Positions 21,434 through 32,715 of a DNA stretch of 64,000 nt are shown here, one piece after another. The notes below the pieces were generated by a model that was not told where the DNA came from, did no database searches, and saw only the letters and a list, made by a program, of their open reading frames with translations. Both the position numbers and the translations under genes were made by a program. The stretch is from Phytophthora quininea (Eukaryota; Oomycota; Peronosporomycetes; Peronosporales; Peronosporaceae), in the NCBI GenBank assembly GCA_011947345.1, contig JAAVTG010000315.1:1-64000 (forward strand), given 5' to 3'. How positions within the stretch are numbered: position 1 is the first letter of the stretch; every line of letters begins with the position of its first letter.

Positions 21434-23005
21434 ATGCAGCGTCGGTTGCATACCGACCTGGGCTACGTGCTGCCCTCGCGAAGCCGCAAGCCGTTCAGCA
21501 GTCCTCACGCCATGCCCCGCCGCCTCTCTCGCCCGTTGCTTCTACTGGGCGGTCTGGCCGTGCTGGGGCTGCTGGTTGTGACCGCCAACTTCGTCATCAC
21601 ATGGAGAGCCACGTCCGCGTCGTTGGCGCGCGCCGAGGAGCATCTGGCCACTCTGCGGGACAACCACAACACCGACCGAGACGGCGGCGCCAACCCGCGC
21701 CTCAATGAGGACGGAGACCAGGAGCCGCGGCTGCGGAAAGAGCAGGACGCGTTCTCGGCCGAGCAGATCCAGACGATGGAGAAGCAGCTCGTGTACACGA
21801 TCCACCAGGTGGCACAGGCCACGACGCAGCCGCGCGGCATCGTACTGCCGCTCTTTGACGGCATTGCAGCCTTGGGACTGTCGCTCATTATGGAGCTGAG
21901 AGCGATGGGCGTCGATCTGCCAATAGAAGTCCCCCACTGTGGAGACTTGAAAGAGTCTCTACAGCGGATCGTGTTGGAGAAGGAAGACCTGGGTGTCATC
22001 CGGTTCTACGATGTGTGTGAGCTGGCCTCGCAGACGGCAAGCACGCTGGACCCGTCCCGCAAAGTGTTCTGTCAGAGCTTACGCAACTGCCATCGGTCGT
22101 ACCGGTCCTTCGACGTCAAGCTGCTGGCCATGACCTTCTCCAAGTTTGAGGAGATTATGCTGCTGGACGCAGACACGCTCTTCTTCCAGAGCCCCATGGT
22201 GCTCTGGGATACCGAAAAATACCGCACTACAGGCACGTTGTTCTTCCACGACCGACTAAGTCAGGACAACATGTTCCTCGGCAACCGAGTGCGCGGCAAG
22301 CCGGATGTCAGCGAGCTCAACGCGTACATCGCTGGCTTTAATGTGGCGCCGTTCGCGCCCTTGGGCAACATCCCAAGACCGAAGGCGACGAGTCCCAACA
22401 CTATTCATGTAGAGCTTAACAACTACTCGCCAAGCGAACATCTAATGACCAGCCACTCGTGGAACCACCGCGCCGGCCACGAAATGGACTCGTCGTGTGT
22501 GCTATGGAACAAGAAGAGGCAGCCGCGCGCAACTGCCATGCTAGCCGCGTTCGCAGCGTTGAACGCCATCGGCCGACCGCCTTCGTACGGCGACAAGGAG
22601 CTGTTCTTCGTGGCCGTCGAGCTCTCGGAAACGCAGTACTCGTTCTCGGACTTTGGTGTGGGCGGCGTGGGCACCGACTTCCGTGACCACGGCCCAGGGA
22701 AGTCGATTGTATGCGGCCACGCCTCGCATTATTTCCCGGTCAAACCCACGGACGCCAGTATGACGGCCAACACCAGCGTGCTCTACCTCAACAGCGACAA
22801 CATTTTGGAGTACAACCCCAAGAAGAAGCCCGTGTATTACAGCCAAGCCCGGCTGTACGAGGTGTACGCAGGCTCGTTCGCGGAGCGCGACCTCCCGCAG
22901 GAATGTCCGTTCGACGTCACCGGCGTGCGGTTCAATTCGGACCAGGAAGACAAAATGCTGCTGCGCCAGCGCTTCAACGAGATCGCCACGGCCTGGATGG
23001 AGTGA
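21434..23005 (+). CDS. MNN1-type mannosyltransferase (GT71), single domain
   Basis: The unbroken 523-residue type II membrane protein starts with a short basic cytosolic end, then one transmembrane helix (LLLLGGLAVLGLLVVTANFV, about residues 35-56), a variable stem, and a GT71 catalytic domain from RGIVLPLFDG (about residue 135) to the end. The metal/sugar-nucleotide DxD lies in EEIMLLDADTLFFQSP (about residues 237-252), and a second conserved block is PPSYGDKELFF. It should transfer mannose from GDP-mannose to glycans in the Golgi. Met-27 (21512) is an alternative start that places the helix nearer the N-terminus. It is a close relative of each of the four domains in the next gene and is one of the few clean frames in the window. 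Confidence 0.9.
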   Translation: MQRRLHTDLGYVLPSRSRKPFSSPHAMPRRLSRPLLLLGGLAVLGLLVVTANFVITWRATSASLARAEEHLATLRDNHNTDRDGGANPRLNEDGDQEPRLRKEQDAFSAEQIQTMEKQLVYTIHQVAQATTQPRGIVLPLFDGIAALGLSLIMELRAMGVDLPIEVPHCGDLKESLQRIVLEKEDLGVIRFYDVCELASQTASTLDPSRKVFCQSLRNCHRSYRSFDVKLLAMTFSKFEEIMLLDADTLFFQSPMVLWDTEKYRTTGTLFFHDRLSQDNMFLGNRVRGKPDVSELNAYIAGFNVAPFAPLGNIPRPKATSPNTIHVELNNYSPSEHLMTSHSWNHRAGHEMDSSCVLWNKKRQPRATAMLAAFAALNAIGRPPSYGDKELFFVAVELSETQYSFSDFGVGGVGTDFRDHGPGKSIVCGHASHYFPVKPTDASMTANTSVLYLNSDNILEYNPKKKPVYYSQARLYEVYAGSFAERDLPQECPFDVTGVRFNSDQEDKMLLRQRFNEIATAWME

Positions 23006-23115
23006 TTGGGCGGGCGATGAACGCAGTGGTTTAGAGCTTGCAGTGTCAACTGAACATGTTACTAGATGTGTACGCGCATGAATATTGCGTCTTGAGGTCT
23101 CGTCGCGAGTTCTAC

Positions 23116-23310
23116 GCATTGTGGCCACGGTGGTGGCGAGGCGAGACCTGCTCCGGATCGTGCAGGAATGAAGTGAGTAACAGCGCCGTAAGCAGACAGC
23201 AAAGCTCCAAGTCAAATTAGCGTTCGATCGTCCTGACTTGACGCAAGCGATTTCGCCTCGAGGCAAATCATGCTGTGAGCGCTGCCCAGCAGCATTTGCG
23301 GCTGGAGAGC
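23116..23310 (+). repeat. Imperfect direct repeat, copy 1
   Basis: About 190 bp resembling 23716-23924. Shared pieces include gcattgtggccac/gcattgtgggcaac, gctccaagt, ttgacg.../gaggcaaa and cccagcagcatttgcggctggagag. Both copies are non-coding and lie between the two mannosyltransferase genes, suggesting duplication of a GT71 3' flank or promoter. Confidence 0.65.
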
Positions 23311-23447
23311 GCTCGCGAACGAGGTTTTCCATAAGGCTTCAGTTCGCTTTGCCGTTTGGATCGGCCACGTCAGGAGAGCTAAGCCAGCTGTCCTCCTAAA
23401 TCTTAGCTAAAACGGACTTCGACCCCAAGCAGAAATCAACGACGAAG

Positions 23448-23561
23448 ATGAACAAGATTACTGCCGATGTGAAGGCCAAGATCGATGCCATTGTGCCAGC
23501 AGTCCCGACGATCTCCAAGACGGAAGCGTCGTCGCTGCAGATGCGTGAGCGCTATCTGTAA
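23448..23561 (+). other. 37-codon open frame, possible orphan first exon
   Basis: The short frame (MNKITADVKAKIDAIVP...) is preceded by an A-rich leader, and its last codons contain a GTAAGC splice-donor-like sequence (at about 23558), so it could be a first exon. I see no matching acceptor or second exon before the next gene. It may be a relic carried with the duplicated flank. Confidence 0.25.
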
Positions 23562-23715
23562 GCAAGGTATCCTCGTCACGAAAAGGTAATCAATCGTAAA
23601 AGGTAGCGTTATACGGTCCAGTCAACGATTAGTGTGGAGTGAGCGATGGCAAGTGACGGCATCGAACCAATTTCTGGACTGAGCTTTGAATGGACATGAC
23701 GCTGTGAAGACTGTC

Positions 23716-23924
23716 TGTGCATTGTGGGCAACCTGTGCACAAGTGATTCTGGTCAGGATGCTGCAAGAACGAAGTGACTCACAGCGCTGTGAGCAGGCAG
23801 GACAGCTTGTAGAGCTCCAAGTAAAGTTTAGTCGATGTTTATTCTTTCGGACATCCTACTTGATTTCTCGTCTTGAGGCAAACCGTGCAGTGAGTGCGCG
23901 CCCAGCAGCATTTGCGGCTGGAGA
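23716..23924 (+). repeat. Imperfect direct repeat, copy 2
   Basis: Second copy of the repeat at 23116-23310, ending in the same cagcagcatttgcggctgga block, about 600 bp downstream. Confidence 0.65.
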
Positions 23925-24108
23925 GCAGTTTTCATTCATCGCCGTAATCGATTGACACGTTTACCAGAGAATTAGCTCAGTTTTATCGTTCTCCCTAGCC
24001 CTTTAGTCTAATTCTGAATCCACAAGGGTACAGGCGACAGGGCGATCGAACGTAATTGCGATCGTCCTTGCATTCCGCATCCTGCCATCGCCTCTTCACT
24101 TGTAGACC

Positions 24109-27100
24109 ATGGCGCGCTCCTCAGTGCGGCTGCGGTGGATCGCCGTGCTGCTGGCTGCGGGCGTGCTGGCCGTCGTCACAGACGTACTCTTCACCTGGCG
24201 CGAGCTCACGTCGCCGCTTCCTCGTGTGCGCAGCGGCGGCTCCAACGCCAGTCCGGCCACGTTGCAGGCCATCTACGACGCCGTGGCCCGCGCCAACGAC
24301 TCGGCGGACGTCAAGACGCTCACGCAGTTCGTGGACGAGCTGAGCGAGAGCGAAGCCAGCGAGCTGCTGCACAAAATTGAGCCCAAGGCCACACCCAAGA
24401 GCGTCAAACCGACGACGCGTCCGGTGGCTGTAGAAGACGATACACTGAGGCTCGAGACGGAGCAGCTGAAGGCTGAAGAAGTTGAAAACATGCAGCAGGA
24501 GAACAAGATGAAGGAGATGGAGACAAAGCTGCTCTACACGCTGCACAATGTGACGCAGCGGACGAGCGAGAAGAGAGGCATCGTATTGCCATTATTTGAC
24601 GATTTAGCGCCGCTAGGACTGTCGCTACTGTTGGATCTGAGGAGTATGGGGGTGGAGCTGCCTGTGGAGATCCCTCACTGTGGAGATTTGGACGAGAAAC
24701 TGGTGAAAACGATTGGGAAGAAGAACCGACAGCTGGGGGTTGTGTATGTGTATGACGCGTGCGCTTTGGCAGCTAAAGAGAAGAGTCTGCTGGATTCCAA
24801 CAAGCAGGTCTTCTGTAAAGACCTCGACGAGTGCCACGCCAAGTTCCGGTCCTTCGATATCAAGATCTTGGGGCTCGTGTACTCGCGCTTTGAAGAAGTC
24901 ATGCTAATGGATGCAGATGCGTTAATGTTACAGAACCCCATGCCACTTTGGGAGACGCAGAAATTTCAGACGACAGGTACGCTCTTTTTCAACGACCGCA
25001 TTAGCCAAACGAATTTTTCGCTTGGGTACCGACCAGCTTCGAGACCAGACGTCACACAGCTCCAACATTATCTGTCGAAAGCGGATGTGAGCGTCTTCCG
25101 CGAGCTCCCGACGATCTCTCGTGCAAAGTCTACGATTGCATCAACTATCGCTCTGCAGTTCGAGCCGAGCGAGCTTTTGTTGAATAGCCACACGTGGAAG
25201 AGCCGCAGTGGCCACCAAATGGACTCGTCATTGTTGCTTTGGAATAAGAAGCGGCAGCAACGTGCCACGACACTGTTAGCTTCTTTTGTATCGCTTAACG
25301 ACGTCGGTAGGCCACCGTCGTACGGCGATAAAGAGCTGTATTTTGTTGCGTGTGAGCTTGCTGAGACGCAGTACAGCTTCTCGGACTTTGCTGTGGGCGC
25401 GGCTGGAACTGATTTCAGAAACAATGGCGAGGACAAGTCGATTATCTGTGGTCAAGCGGCACAGTACTATCCGGTGAAGCCGCAGGACACCAGCAACGTG
25501 AGTCTACTTTACGTGAATTCCAATTCAATCATGACGTACAAACCGCGCAGCCTACCCCTGTACTACTCGAAAGCACGTCCTGCGGGGCAGTATCCGGGGT
25601 CTTTTGTCGAGCGAAGACTCCCGCAAGAGTGTCCGTTTGATGTTACCGGCGTGGCATTCTCGATAAAGGAGGTTCAACGCGTTTTGCTTCGTCAGCGTCT
25701 GCACGATCTCGCTGTCGAGTGGGAACGCAATGCGTTAATGAGCGAAAACGAAAACGAACAGAAGCAGGCTGATGACACAGTCAACGCAAAGCTTGAAGCT
25801 CTGTTAAAACAGGTGGCAGATGGCACTCCGCTCAAAGATCGTACCGCTGCCCCTAAGTCTGAGCCTGGTCCTACGGTGGCTCCAGCAACACCAAAACCTG
25901 CTACCACTGAACCGAATACCAAATGGGCTGAGTTTCTAAAGACGGCCAAGGATCGAGCCGAAGTCGAGAAACTTTTGGAGACGAGATTGATTCACTCACT
26001 CAACAGACTAACCCAGGAGACCACTGATAAACGCGGCATCGTGCTGCCGTTGTACGACAAGATCACAGCGCTCGGTGTTTCGGTCATCATCCAGCTGCGA
26101 TCGCTGGGCGTTGAGCTTCCCATTGAGATCCCACACTGCGGCGATTTCGATGACGATTTCGGTGCTTCAATCATGGAGAAGACCAAGCAACTCGGTGACG
26201 TCTTTGTTTATAATGCTTGCGAGCGTGCTGTGACGGCTAAAAGTTTGTTAGATCCAGAAAAGCCCTTGTTTTGCAAGAATCTGGACGACTGTCACCGTCG
26301 ATACAGGAACTTTAGCATTAAGATTTTGGGCGTAGTGTACTCTCGATTCGAAGAGATCATGCTGCTAGATGCCGACGCACTACTATTCCAAAGCCCGATG
26401 CCGCTGTGGGAGACGAAGAAATACCAGACCACAGGGACTCTGATGTTTAACGATCGAGTTGCGGAAGCGAATTTCTCGATGGGCCTCGGATACAGACCAT
26501 CGAAGCGACCGGATATCATGGCAATTGAGGACTATCTATCCAAAGCCGATGTGGATCTGTTCCGGTACTTACCAACGATCCCACGCCCTAATGTGTCTGC
26601 CGAGATGATCGCAGCCGATAAGTCCCAGGTAACTCTGCATTTCCAACCGAGTGAGGGTTTATTGAAAAGCCACGTGTGGAAAGGCCGTAGTGCACATCGT
26701 GTAGACTCGTCCTTGTTGCTATGGAACAAGAAGCGACAGCCACGGGCGACTGCCATCCTCGCGTCCTTCATCTCGCGGAATGACGTGGGGCGCCCGCCAT
26801 CGTACGGCGACAAGGAGCTGTTCTTTATAGCGTGCGAGCTTGCAGAGACGCAGTACGCCTTCTCCGACTTCGGTACCGGCTCAGCCGGATGGAACTTTCA
26901 GGATAAAGGCGCCAACAAGTCGGTCATTTGTGGCAGTGCTGCCCACCACTTCCCGGAGAAATCGGACGACACGCCAATTGGCGAGGTAAGTCTGATGTAC
27001 ATGAACTCAGACTACATCATGAAGTACAAACCCAAGCAGACTCCCATGTATTACTCGGCAGCTCGACCTCACGATTTCTTCCCCGGCACATTCGAAGAGC

Positions 27101-30016
27101 ACGGTCTTGACATGAGATGTCCATTTGATATTACAGGTGTAAAGTTTTCAGAAGCTGAGGTCCAGCAGATTTACCAACGCCAGAACTTCCATGATATCGC
27201 TGTAGAATGGGAAAAGAACGCTAAAGAGCCTAACAAAATCGATCGGGAAGCTGCAGACTCTCTGACCAACGAAAAGCTCGCAAAGATCTTTGAGCGGATC
27301 AAAACTGGGCCGTTGTTCGAAGACTTCACGGATCCTCCCAAAGATCCTAAAAGGAGGCGGAAGAGAAACAACAAGCTGCGTTAAAGAAGAAAGCGGACGA
27401 ACTGAAAGCCCAGGAAAAGCAGTTGGTTCACACGTTGAACCAAATTGCCCAGCACACAACGGTGAAGCGCGGTATCGTGATCCCCGTGTACGACGGCATC
27501 ATCAAACTTGCCACTTCTCTGATCCTTGAGCTTCGTACTTACGGTGTTTCGGAACCGATCGAACTTCCTCATTGTGGGGATGTCAACCCCGAGATGCAGA
27601 AAATGCTTCTTACAAAGAAGCAGCTTGGTACGATCTGGTTTTACAACGTTTGTGACAGGGCAGCAAGAGCGACGAGCGCGTTGGATTCGTCTCGCAAAGT
27701 CTTTTGCGCCACGGTCGAGGATTGTCATGCAAAGTTCCGCGGTTTCATTATCAAACCGCTGTCCGTAACCTTCTCCCGCTTCGAGGAGATCATGATGATC
27801 GATGCCGACACGACCTTCTTCGTGAACCCCGCACTGCTCTGGGATTCGGACAAGTACAAGAAGACTGGCAACTTCTTGATGCACGATCGCATCAGCCACG
27901 AACAGTGGTTTATGGCTGAACGTGTGCCTGGCAACGCTGAAGTATCGCTAGAGCAGGAGTACTTTTCAAAGTTCGATGTGACTCCGTTCCGATCGTTGCC
28001 GACACTTGAGCGGCCAAAGGCAACGCTCACAAACCCGTCAAAGGTGACGCTAAACTTCGAAGCAAGCGACTTTTTATTCAGTAGCCACTCGTTTAACATC
28101 CGCGCAGGTCACCAAGTGGACTCGTCGCTGGTGTTATGGAACAAGAAGATCCAAGCTCGAGCCACTGCGATCCTCGCGTCGTTCATCGCGCTGAATGACA
28201 TTAACCCGCCACCGTCCTACGGCGACAAGGAGTTCTTCTTCTACGCTAGCGAGTTAGCAGAGACGCAGTATTCCTTCTCGGATCATGCTATTGGTGCGGT
28301 TGGTACTGACTTCCGGGACGGCGGTCCGAAGAACTCGACTCTGTGTGGCGATATGGCGCAAGTGTTTCCGATCCACAAAGACGGCGTGCCGGATGACGAT
28401 GTGCCCTTGTTTTACTTTAACAGCGATCGCATTATATGGTTCCGGCCAAAGACAGAGCCTGTGTACTATATGAAGGCTCGTCCGTGGGAGTTCTACCCCG
28501 GTGCGTTCGGCGAGCGTCGACAGGAGTGTCCTTTTGATATTACAGTTGGCAAGCTTTCCGAAGAACAGGAGAGGCATCTTGCTGGACGGCAGCATCTGTA
28601 CGAAGTGGTGGACGCGTGGTTCCGCGTTGCAAGTGAGCGGCCAGCCAATTTGGATGATCAAAATGCTTCCATCGATACACACCTTCGTAAAGTAATCGCT
28701 GAGATGTTAGGACAGAACCCCGATACTGTGACTACGTCTCCTGCTGCTGAGGTAGCTAAGACGACGGCGCAAGTCGATGAGCAAGTGGATAGAACAAAGA
28801 AGTTGATGGAGACTCAGTTGGCTTATACGCTAAGCCAAATCACGCAACGAACGACGACTAAACGAGGTATTCTCATGCCGCTATACGAGCCGATTGCTCG
28901 CGTCGGCTTCTCCTTGATCCTAGAGCTGCGTGCGATGGGGATCACATTGCCCATCGAGATCCCACACTGCACTGATTTGAAGCCTCAAACCGTCGAGATG
29001 ATCCGCTCCAAGAAGGAGCTGGGTGAGATCCGAGTGTACGACGTGTGCGAACTCGCCGCTAAAGCCACCAGCGTCTTGGACCCTTCGCGTAACGTGTTTT
29101 GCGACGCTATTGCCGACTGCCACAAGAAGTTCCGCTCGTTTATGATTAAACCTCTTGCAGTAGCATACTCGCAATTCGAGGAGATCCTCATGCTAGACGC
29201 TGACACGACGTTCTTCGTGAATCCGACAGTCTTGTTCGATTCGGACAAGTTCAAGACCACAGGGAACTTGCTCATGCATGACCGGATCAGTCATGACTGG
29301 TGGTTTATGGCTGAGCGTCTGAAGGACAAGCCGTTAGTCTCCAAAGAGCTCGACTACTTCTCCACTTCGATGTGACGCCGTTTCGACCGCTGCCTACGCT
29401 TGAGCGATCCAAGACGACGCTCAAGAATCCTTCCGAGGTGACGCTCAAGTTCGAACCTAGTGAGTTTTTGTTTAGGAGCCACTCGTTCAATCTCCGTTCA
29501 GGTCACCAGGTGGACTCGTCCTTGGTCTTGTGGAACAAGAAGCGACAGCTACGAGCCACCACGATCCTCGCAGCGTTCGTTGCGCTAAACGACATCGAAT
29601 CCCCACCGTCGTATGGCGACAAGGAGCTCTTCTTCTACGCGAACGAACTGGCGGAAACGCAGTATTCGTTCTCGGACCACGCCATTGGCGCCGTTGGCAC
29701 TAAGGTCGAAGACTATGGCCCCAAAAACTCGACGCTATGCGGTGACATGGCGCAGGTTTTCCCGATTCATACCGACGGAGTGCCTGACGACGACGTTCCG
29801 CTGTTTTATCTTAACAGCGATCGGATCCTGCACTTTAAGCCAGACGTCGAGCCGGTGTATTATATGAAAGCGCGGCCGTGGGAACACTATCCCGGCCGCT
29901 TCGGGAACCGTCCACAAGAATGTCCGTTCAACATCACTGTCGGGCGATTCAACGAGGCGCAAATCAACCACTTGGCTGAACGGCGGAATTTCCACGAGCA
30001 AGTGAAGGGCTGGTAA
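24109..30016 (+). CDS. Giant GT71 protein with four tandem mannosyltransferase domains
   Basis: Three consecutive pieces (24109-27384, 27423-29375, 29372-30016) join into one reading of nearly 2000 residues with two one-base breaks, near 27350 and 29363. One N-terminal transmembrane helix (WIAVLLAAGVLAVVTDVLF) is followed by four GT71 domains beginning RGIVLPLFDD (24576), RGIVLPLYDK (26034), RGIVIPVYDG (27468) and RGILMPLYEP (28863). Each keeps a DxD (MDADAL, LDADAL, IDADTTFF, LDADTTFF), GHQ/HxDSS and PPSYGDKE blocks. Linkers are charged, helical and Lys/Glu rich. Only the first domain has a membrane anchor; the later ones begin with no signal or start context, which argues for a single protein and not four genes. 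Domains 1-2 and 3-4 resemble each other pairwise. Expected Golgi glycan mannosylation. Confidence 0.82.
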
Positions 30017-30283
30017 GTTGAGGCGAATCTGCCTTTGCAGCAATATGATAGAGAAGAGCGCCGCAAGACTGTTTTGCGTTGTCGTTGGGGTAAAGTTTGT
30101 CTGTTGAATACAGCAACGCGCTCTCTAAGCTGCTGGCATGCATGGCGTTCTACTACTGTGCAGTTTAGTGTGTTTTTATTGTTGTGCTCATGTGCGCTCG
30201 TGACTCTAGAGCCCTCCACGACTAACCTACCTAGGGGTTTGCGCAGCGTACACTACAGATCTTGTTAATTGTCAAGTCTCCTC

Positions 30284-32555
30284 TTACTGCTCGACACGAC
30301 GACGTTTGACTCGGTCGAGGTACTCCTTGACGGAAATGCCCTTGCGTGAGGCCTTCACCTTCTCCGATACTCGGTTCTTTTGTTGTTTCTCCTTCATGAT
30401 CTCCGCAGGGAGCGCAACGTCATCCACGATCCGTCGTCGTCCTTGATGCGAATAGTGGCATTCGCCATCTCCTGTACGTTCTTAGGCGCGGCGCCAACGA
30501 ATTCGACCTGACCTTCGCGCTCTTTCTTTTTCGCCTCCAAGCGCTCGGCATCCTTCTGCTTTCGCTCGCGCTGCTTGGCTAGCAACGTCTCAATGTCAAT
30601 CTCTAGGTTATCTCCCGTCGCCTTCTTCTCGGGGCCCTTAACCTTTTCTAATAGATCGTCGGGAAGTGCCTCCACTACGTGCAGCTTGTTGGACGTCATG
30701 ACGCGTCCGTCATGCAGCTTGATAAGCTTGCCTTCAGCCAGATTCTTCTCTAGCTTGTCCTTTGACATGTACATCGTCATCTGGTTGGCTCGAACGAACT
30801 GTAACCGCTCAGCACTCGTCATCCTCTGGTTCATGGCGTCATTCAGCTCCTGTGCGCGGAGATCCTGCTGCATGTTCGCCTCTCGGTTGCGGCGGTTAAT
30901 CTCGTTCATGCGGAGCACCTCGTCCGACTTGTGGTTCTTACGCTCTTCGTTCTTCGATAGCAACTTGCGCAGCTTCTCCTCTAGCACTACAGCCTTCTCA
31001 AAGTTCTTCATGTCTTGCGCGGCGCGGAGGTCGCGCTCCAGACGCACTCGCTGCACACCCAGCGACACTGTAGAGAGCCCTACAGCCTGTTTGCGCTTGA
31101 CCATCTCATCGACCTCAGCTTCTGAGTAGTTGTGCTGGGTGATCATCCTCTCTTTCTTTGAGTACAAGCGCTTCACCTCACCATGGGTAGGGAAGTGGAG
31201 TCGCTCCTTATTCATCACTGCTCGCCACAGCAAGAACTCGCGTTCACGTAGCGAGTGGTTTGATATGCCGTTGAGCTTCCACTCACGCTTGCTCTTGCCG
31301 AACGCGCAAACAATACCTGTGTGCGTCGTCTCGCCGCGGAAGCTGTAGGCGCGTGCCATTTTGCAGACGCTAACGACCTCGCAGAAGCGGTAGACCATCT
31401 CGCCATTCACCATCTCGATTGGTACACGCACGTACACGCCACGCACAAGTTGAGGGAAGAATGGCTCGAAGAAGTGCTTCTCGAAGAACGTTCGACGCTT
31501 CAGCAGGTAGAAGTTGGCTTGGTCCCAGTTCACCGAGACGTTCTCCTCCGGACGGATCGCAGCCGCCAGGTCGTCCTCGTCCGTGGGCTTGGCGGCCGTC
31601 AGGTCCGCTTTCGACTCTCGTTTGGGCTTGAGTCCGTCGCTGTCTTCGTCACTGTAGTCGTCGTCGTCGTCCTTGTGGCTTCTACGACGTCCAGTGCCTC
31701 CTCGTTGCAGCTCTCGACGTCGTCGCCGCTTCTCGGCCAGATCCCGTCCGCTATGACTCCCTCCTTCCTCCTCCGAGCTCTCGTCGTCTCCAAAGCGGTC
31801 GCTGAGGATGGACTTGCTTTTATCACTAGACTTATTCGCTTTGAGGTTGTGCAGTGCTTCTTTGCGTCGGTCGCTCTCCCGACTGCGTCCGCCACGTCGT
31901 GTGGCTGGCAGCTCCACTTCTTCCTCCTCTTCTTCAGAGAAACCGTCCTCCGCCTTGCCCTGGGACGCTGCCAGGCGCTTCTTGAGCTCCCTCTCTTTAT
32001 TGCGCTGCTCTTTAGCCTCGTACTTCTCCAGTAGACGCTTCTCCTTCTCCACTTCGGTCAGTCCGGCCACGTCCGCGTCGTCGTCTTCCTCCTCTTCCTC
32101 CTCGTCCTTAATCTGCAGCTTGGAGCGACGTTTGGAGCTCTCCCTTCGTCGTCGGCCTCGGCCGCCTTCTCCTTAGCGTCCTGTTTCTGCGCCGCCTTCT
32201 TCAGCGTCTTGTTGCGCTTGGGCTTGGGCTTAGCCGCCGCCTTGGGCTTCTTGGGGGCGGGGGCACGCCGCTTCTTGGGCTTCTTCTTGGGCGAGTCCGA
32301 CACCGACCCGGAGTCCGAGCCCGAGCCGGACCCGGAGCCACTGCCGGATCCAGAGCCCGACCCGGAGTCCGAGCCGCTGCCAGATCCCGAGCCGGAGCCC
32401 GAGTCCGAGCCGCTTCCTGAGCCACTGCCGGAGCCGCTGCCGGAGCCAGAGCCAGAGTCGCTGCCCGAGCCAGAGCCCGAGCGAGAGCTCACCGACGACG
32501 CCGTCGAGTTGCCGCCGTCCGACTCGTCGCTGCTCTCCACCACCTGCTTGGCCAT
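30284..32555 (-). CDS. RTF1: RTF1, Paf1-complex subunit (Plus3 domain)
   Basis: The N-terminus (from ATG 32555) has a Ser-rich start, then a Ser-Gly/Ser-Asp run of about 50 residues and a Lys/Pro/Ala-rich basic stretch. After a frame break near 32145 come acidic and basic coiled regions, then the Plus3 domain ([20 protein letters not shown] to [30 protein letters not shown], then [12 protein letters not shown]), which binds phosphorylated Spt5. A second break near 30430 moves the C-terminus into another frame ending at the stop at 30284-30286 ([17 protein letters not shown]), which looks genuine. Both breaks have the sense of one missing base. RTF1 promotes H2B ubiquitination and elongation as part of the Paf1 complex in the nucleus. 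The product as read would be truncated, so miscalls are likely. Confidence 0.88.
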
Positions 32556-32715
32556 CCTCCTACGCGACGTGGAGCCTGAATTCGATAGTGGGGCGCTCTG
32601 TCGTTAAGGAAGATGCAATCTTTCCACCTATTTTATCTTGATTAATGTATCAATTATATAGTAACCGTTTCTATAGTAACCTATCGGATTAAGGTTACAC
32701 CGCTGAGCCGCCGTC
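32556..32715. promoter_or_regulatory. Bidirectional promoter of RTF1 and CEP104
   Basis: Only 160 bp separate two divergent start codons. The middle is AT-rich and holds the word tatagtaacc twice around a palindromic core, plus a third gttac near 32693. A copy of this stretch recurs at 41.68-41.74 kb. Confidence 0.7.
32667..32680 (+). promoter_or_regulatory. Full match to the RFX X-box consensus
   Basis: gtttctatagtaac fits GTHNYYATRRNAAC at all positions and lies 36 bp upstream of the CEP104 start. X-boxes control ciliary genes in animals; whether an RFX-like factor exists in oomycetes is not known to me, so function is inference. Confidence 0.5.

Noticed and set aside
24109..30016. Three independent mannosyltransferase genes
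   Set aside because: Only the first has a membrane anchor; the others begin inside a linker that continues the previous frame after one base.
31321..32034. 237-codon plus-strand hydrophobic frame
   Set aside because: Antisense of RTF1; the apparent transmembrane stretches come from reverse-complemented Lys/Glu codons.
32209..32607. Plus-strand frame rich in Pro-Glu-Pro repeats
   Set aside because: Antisense shadow of the Ser-Gly run of RTF1.
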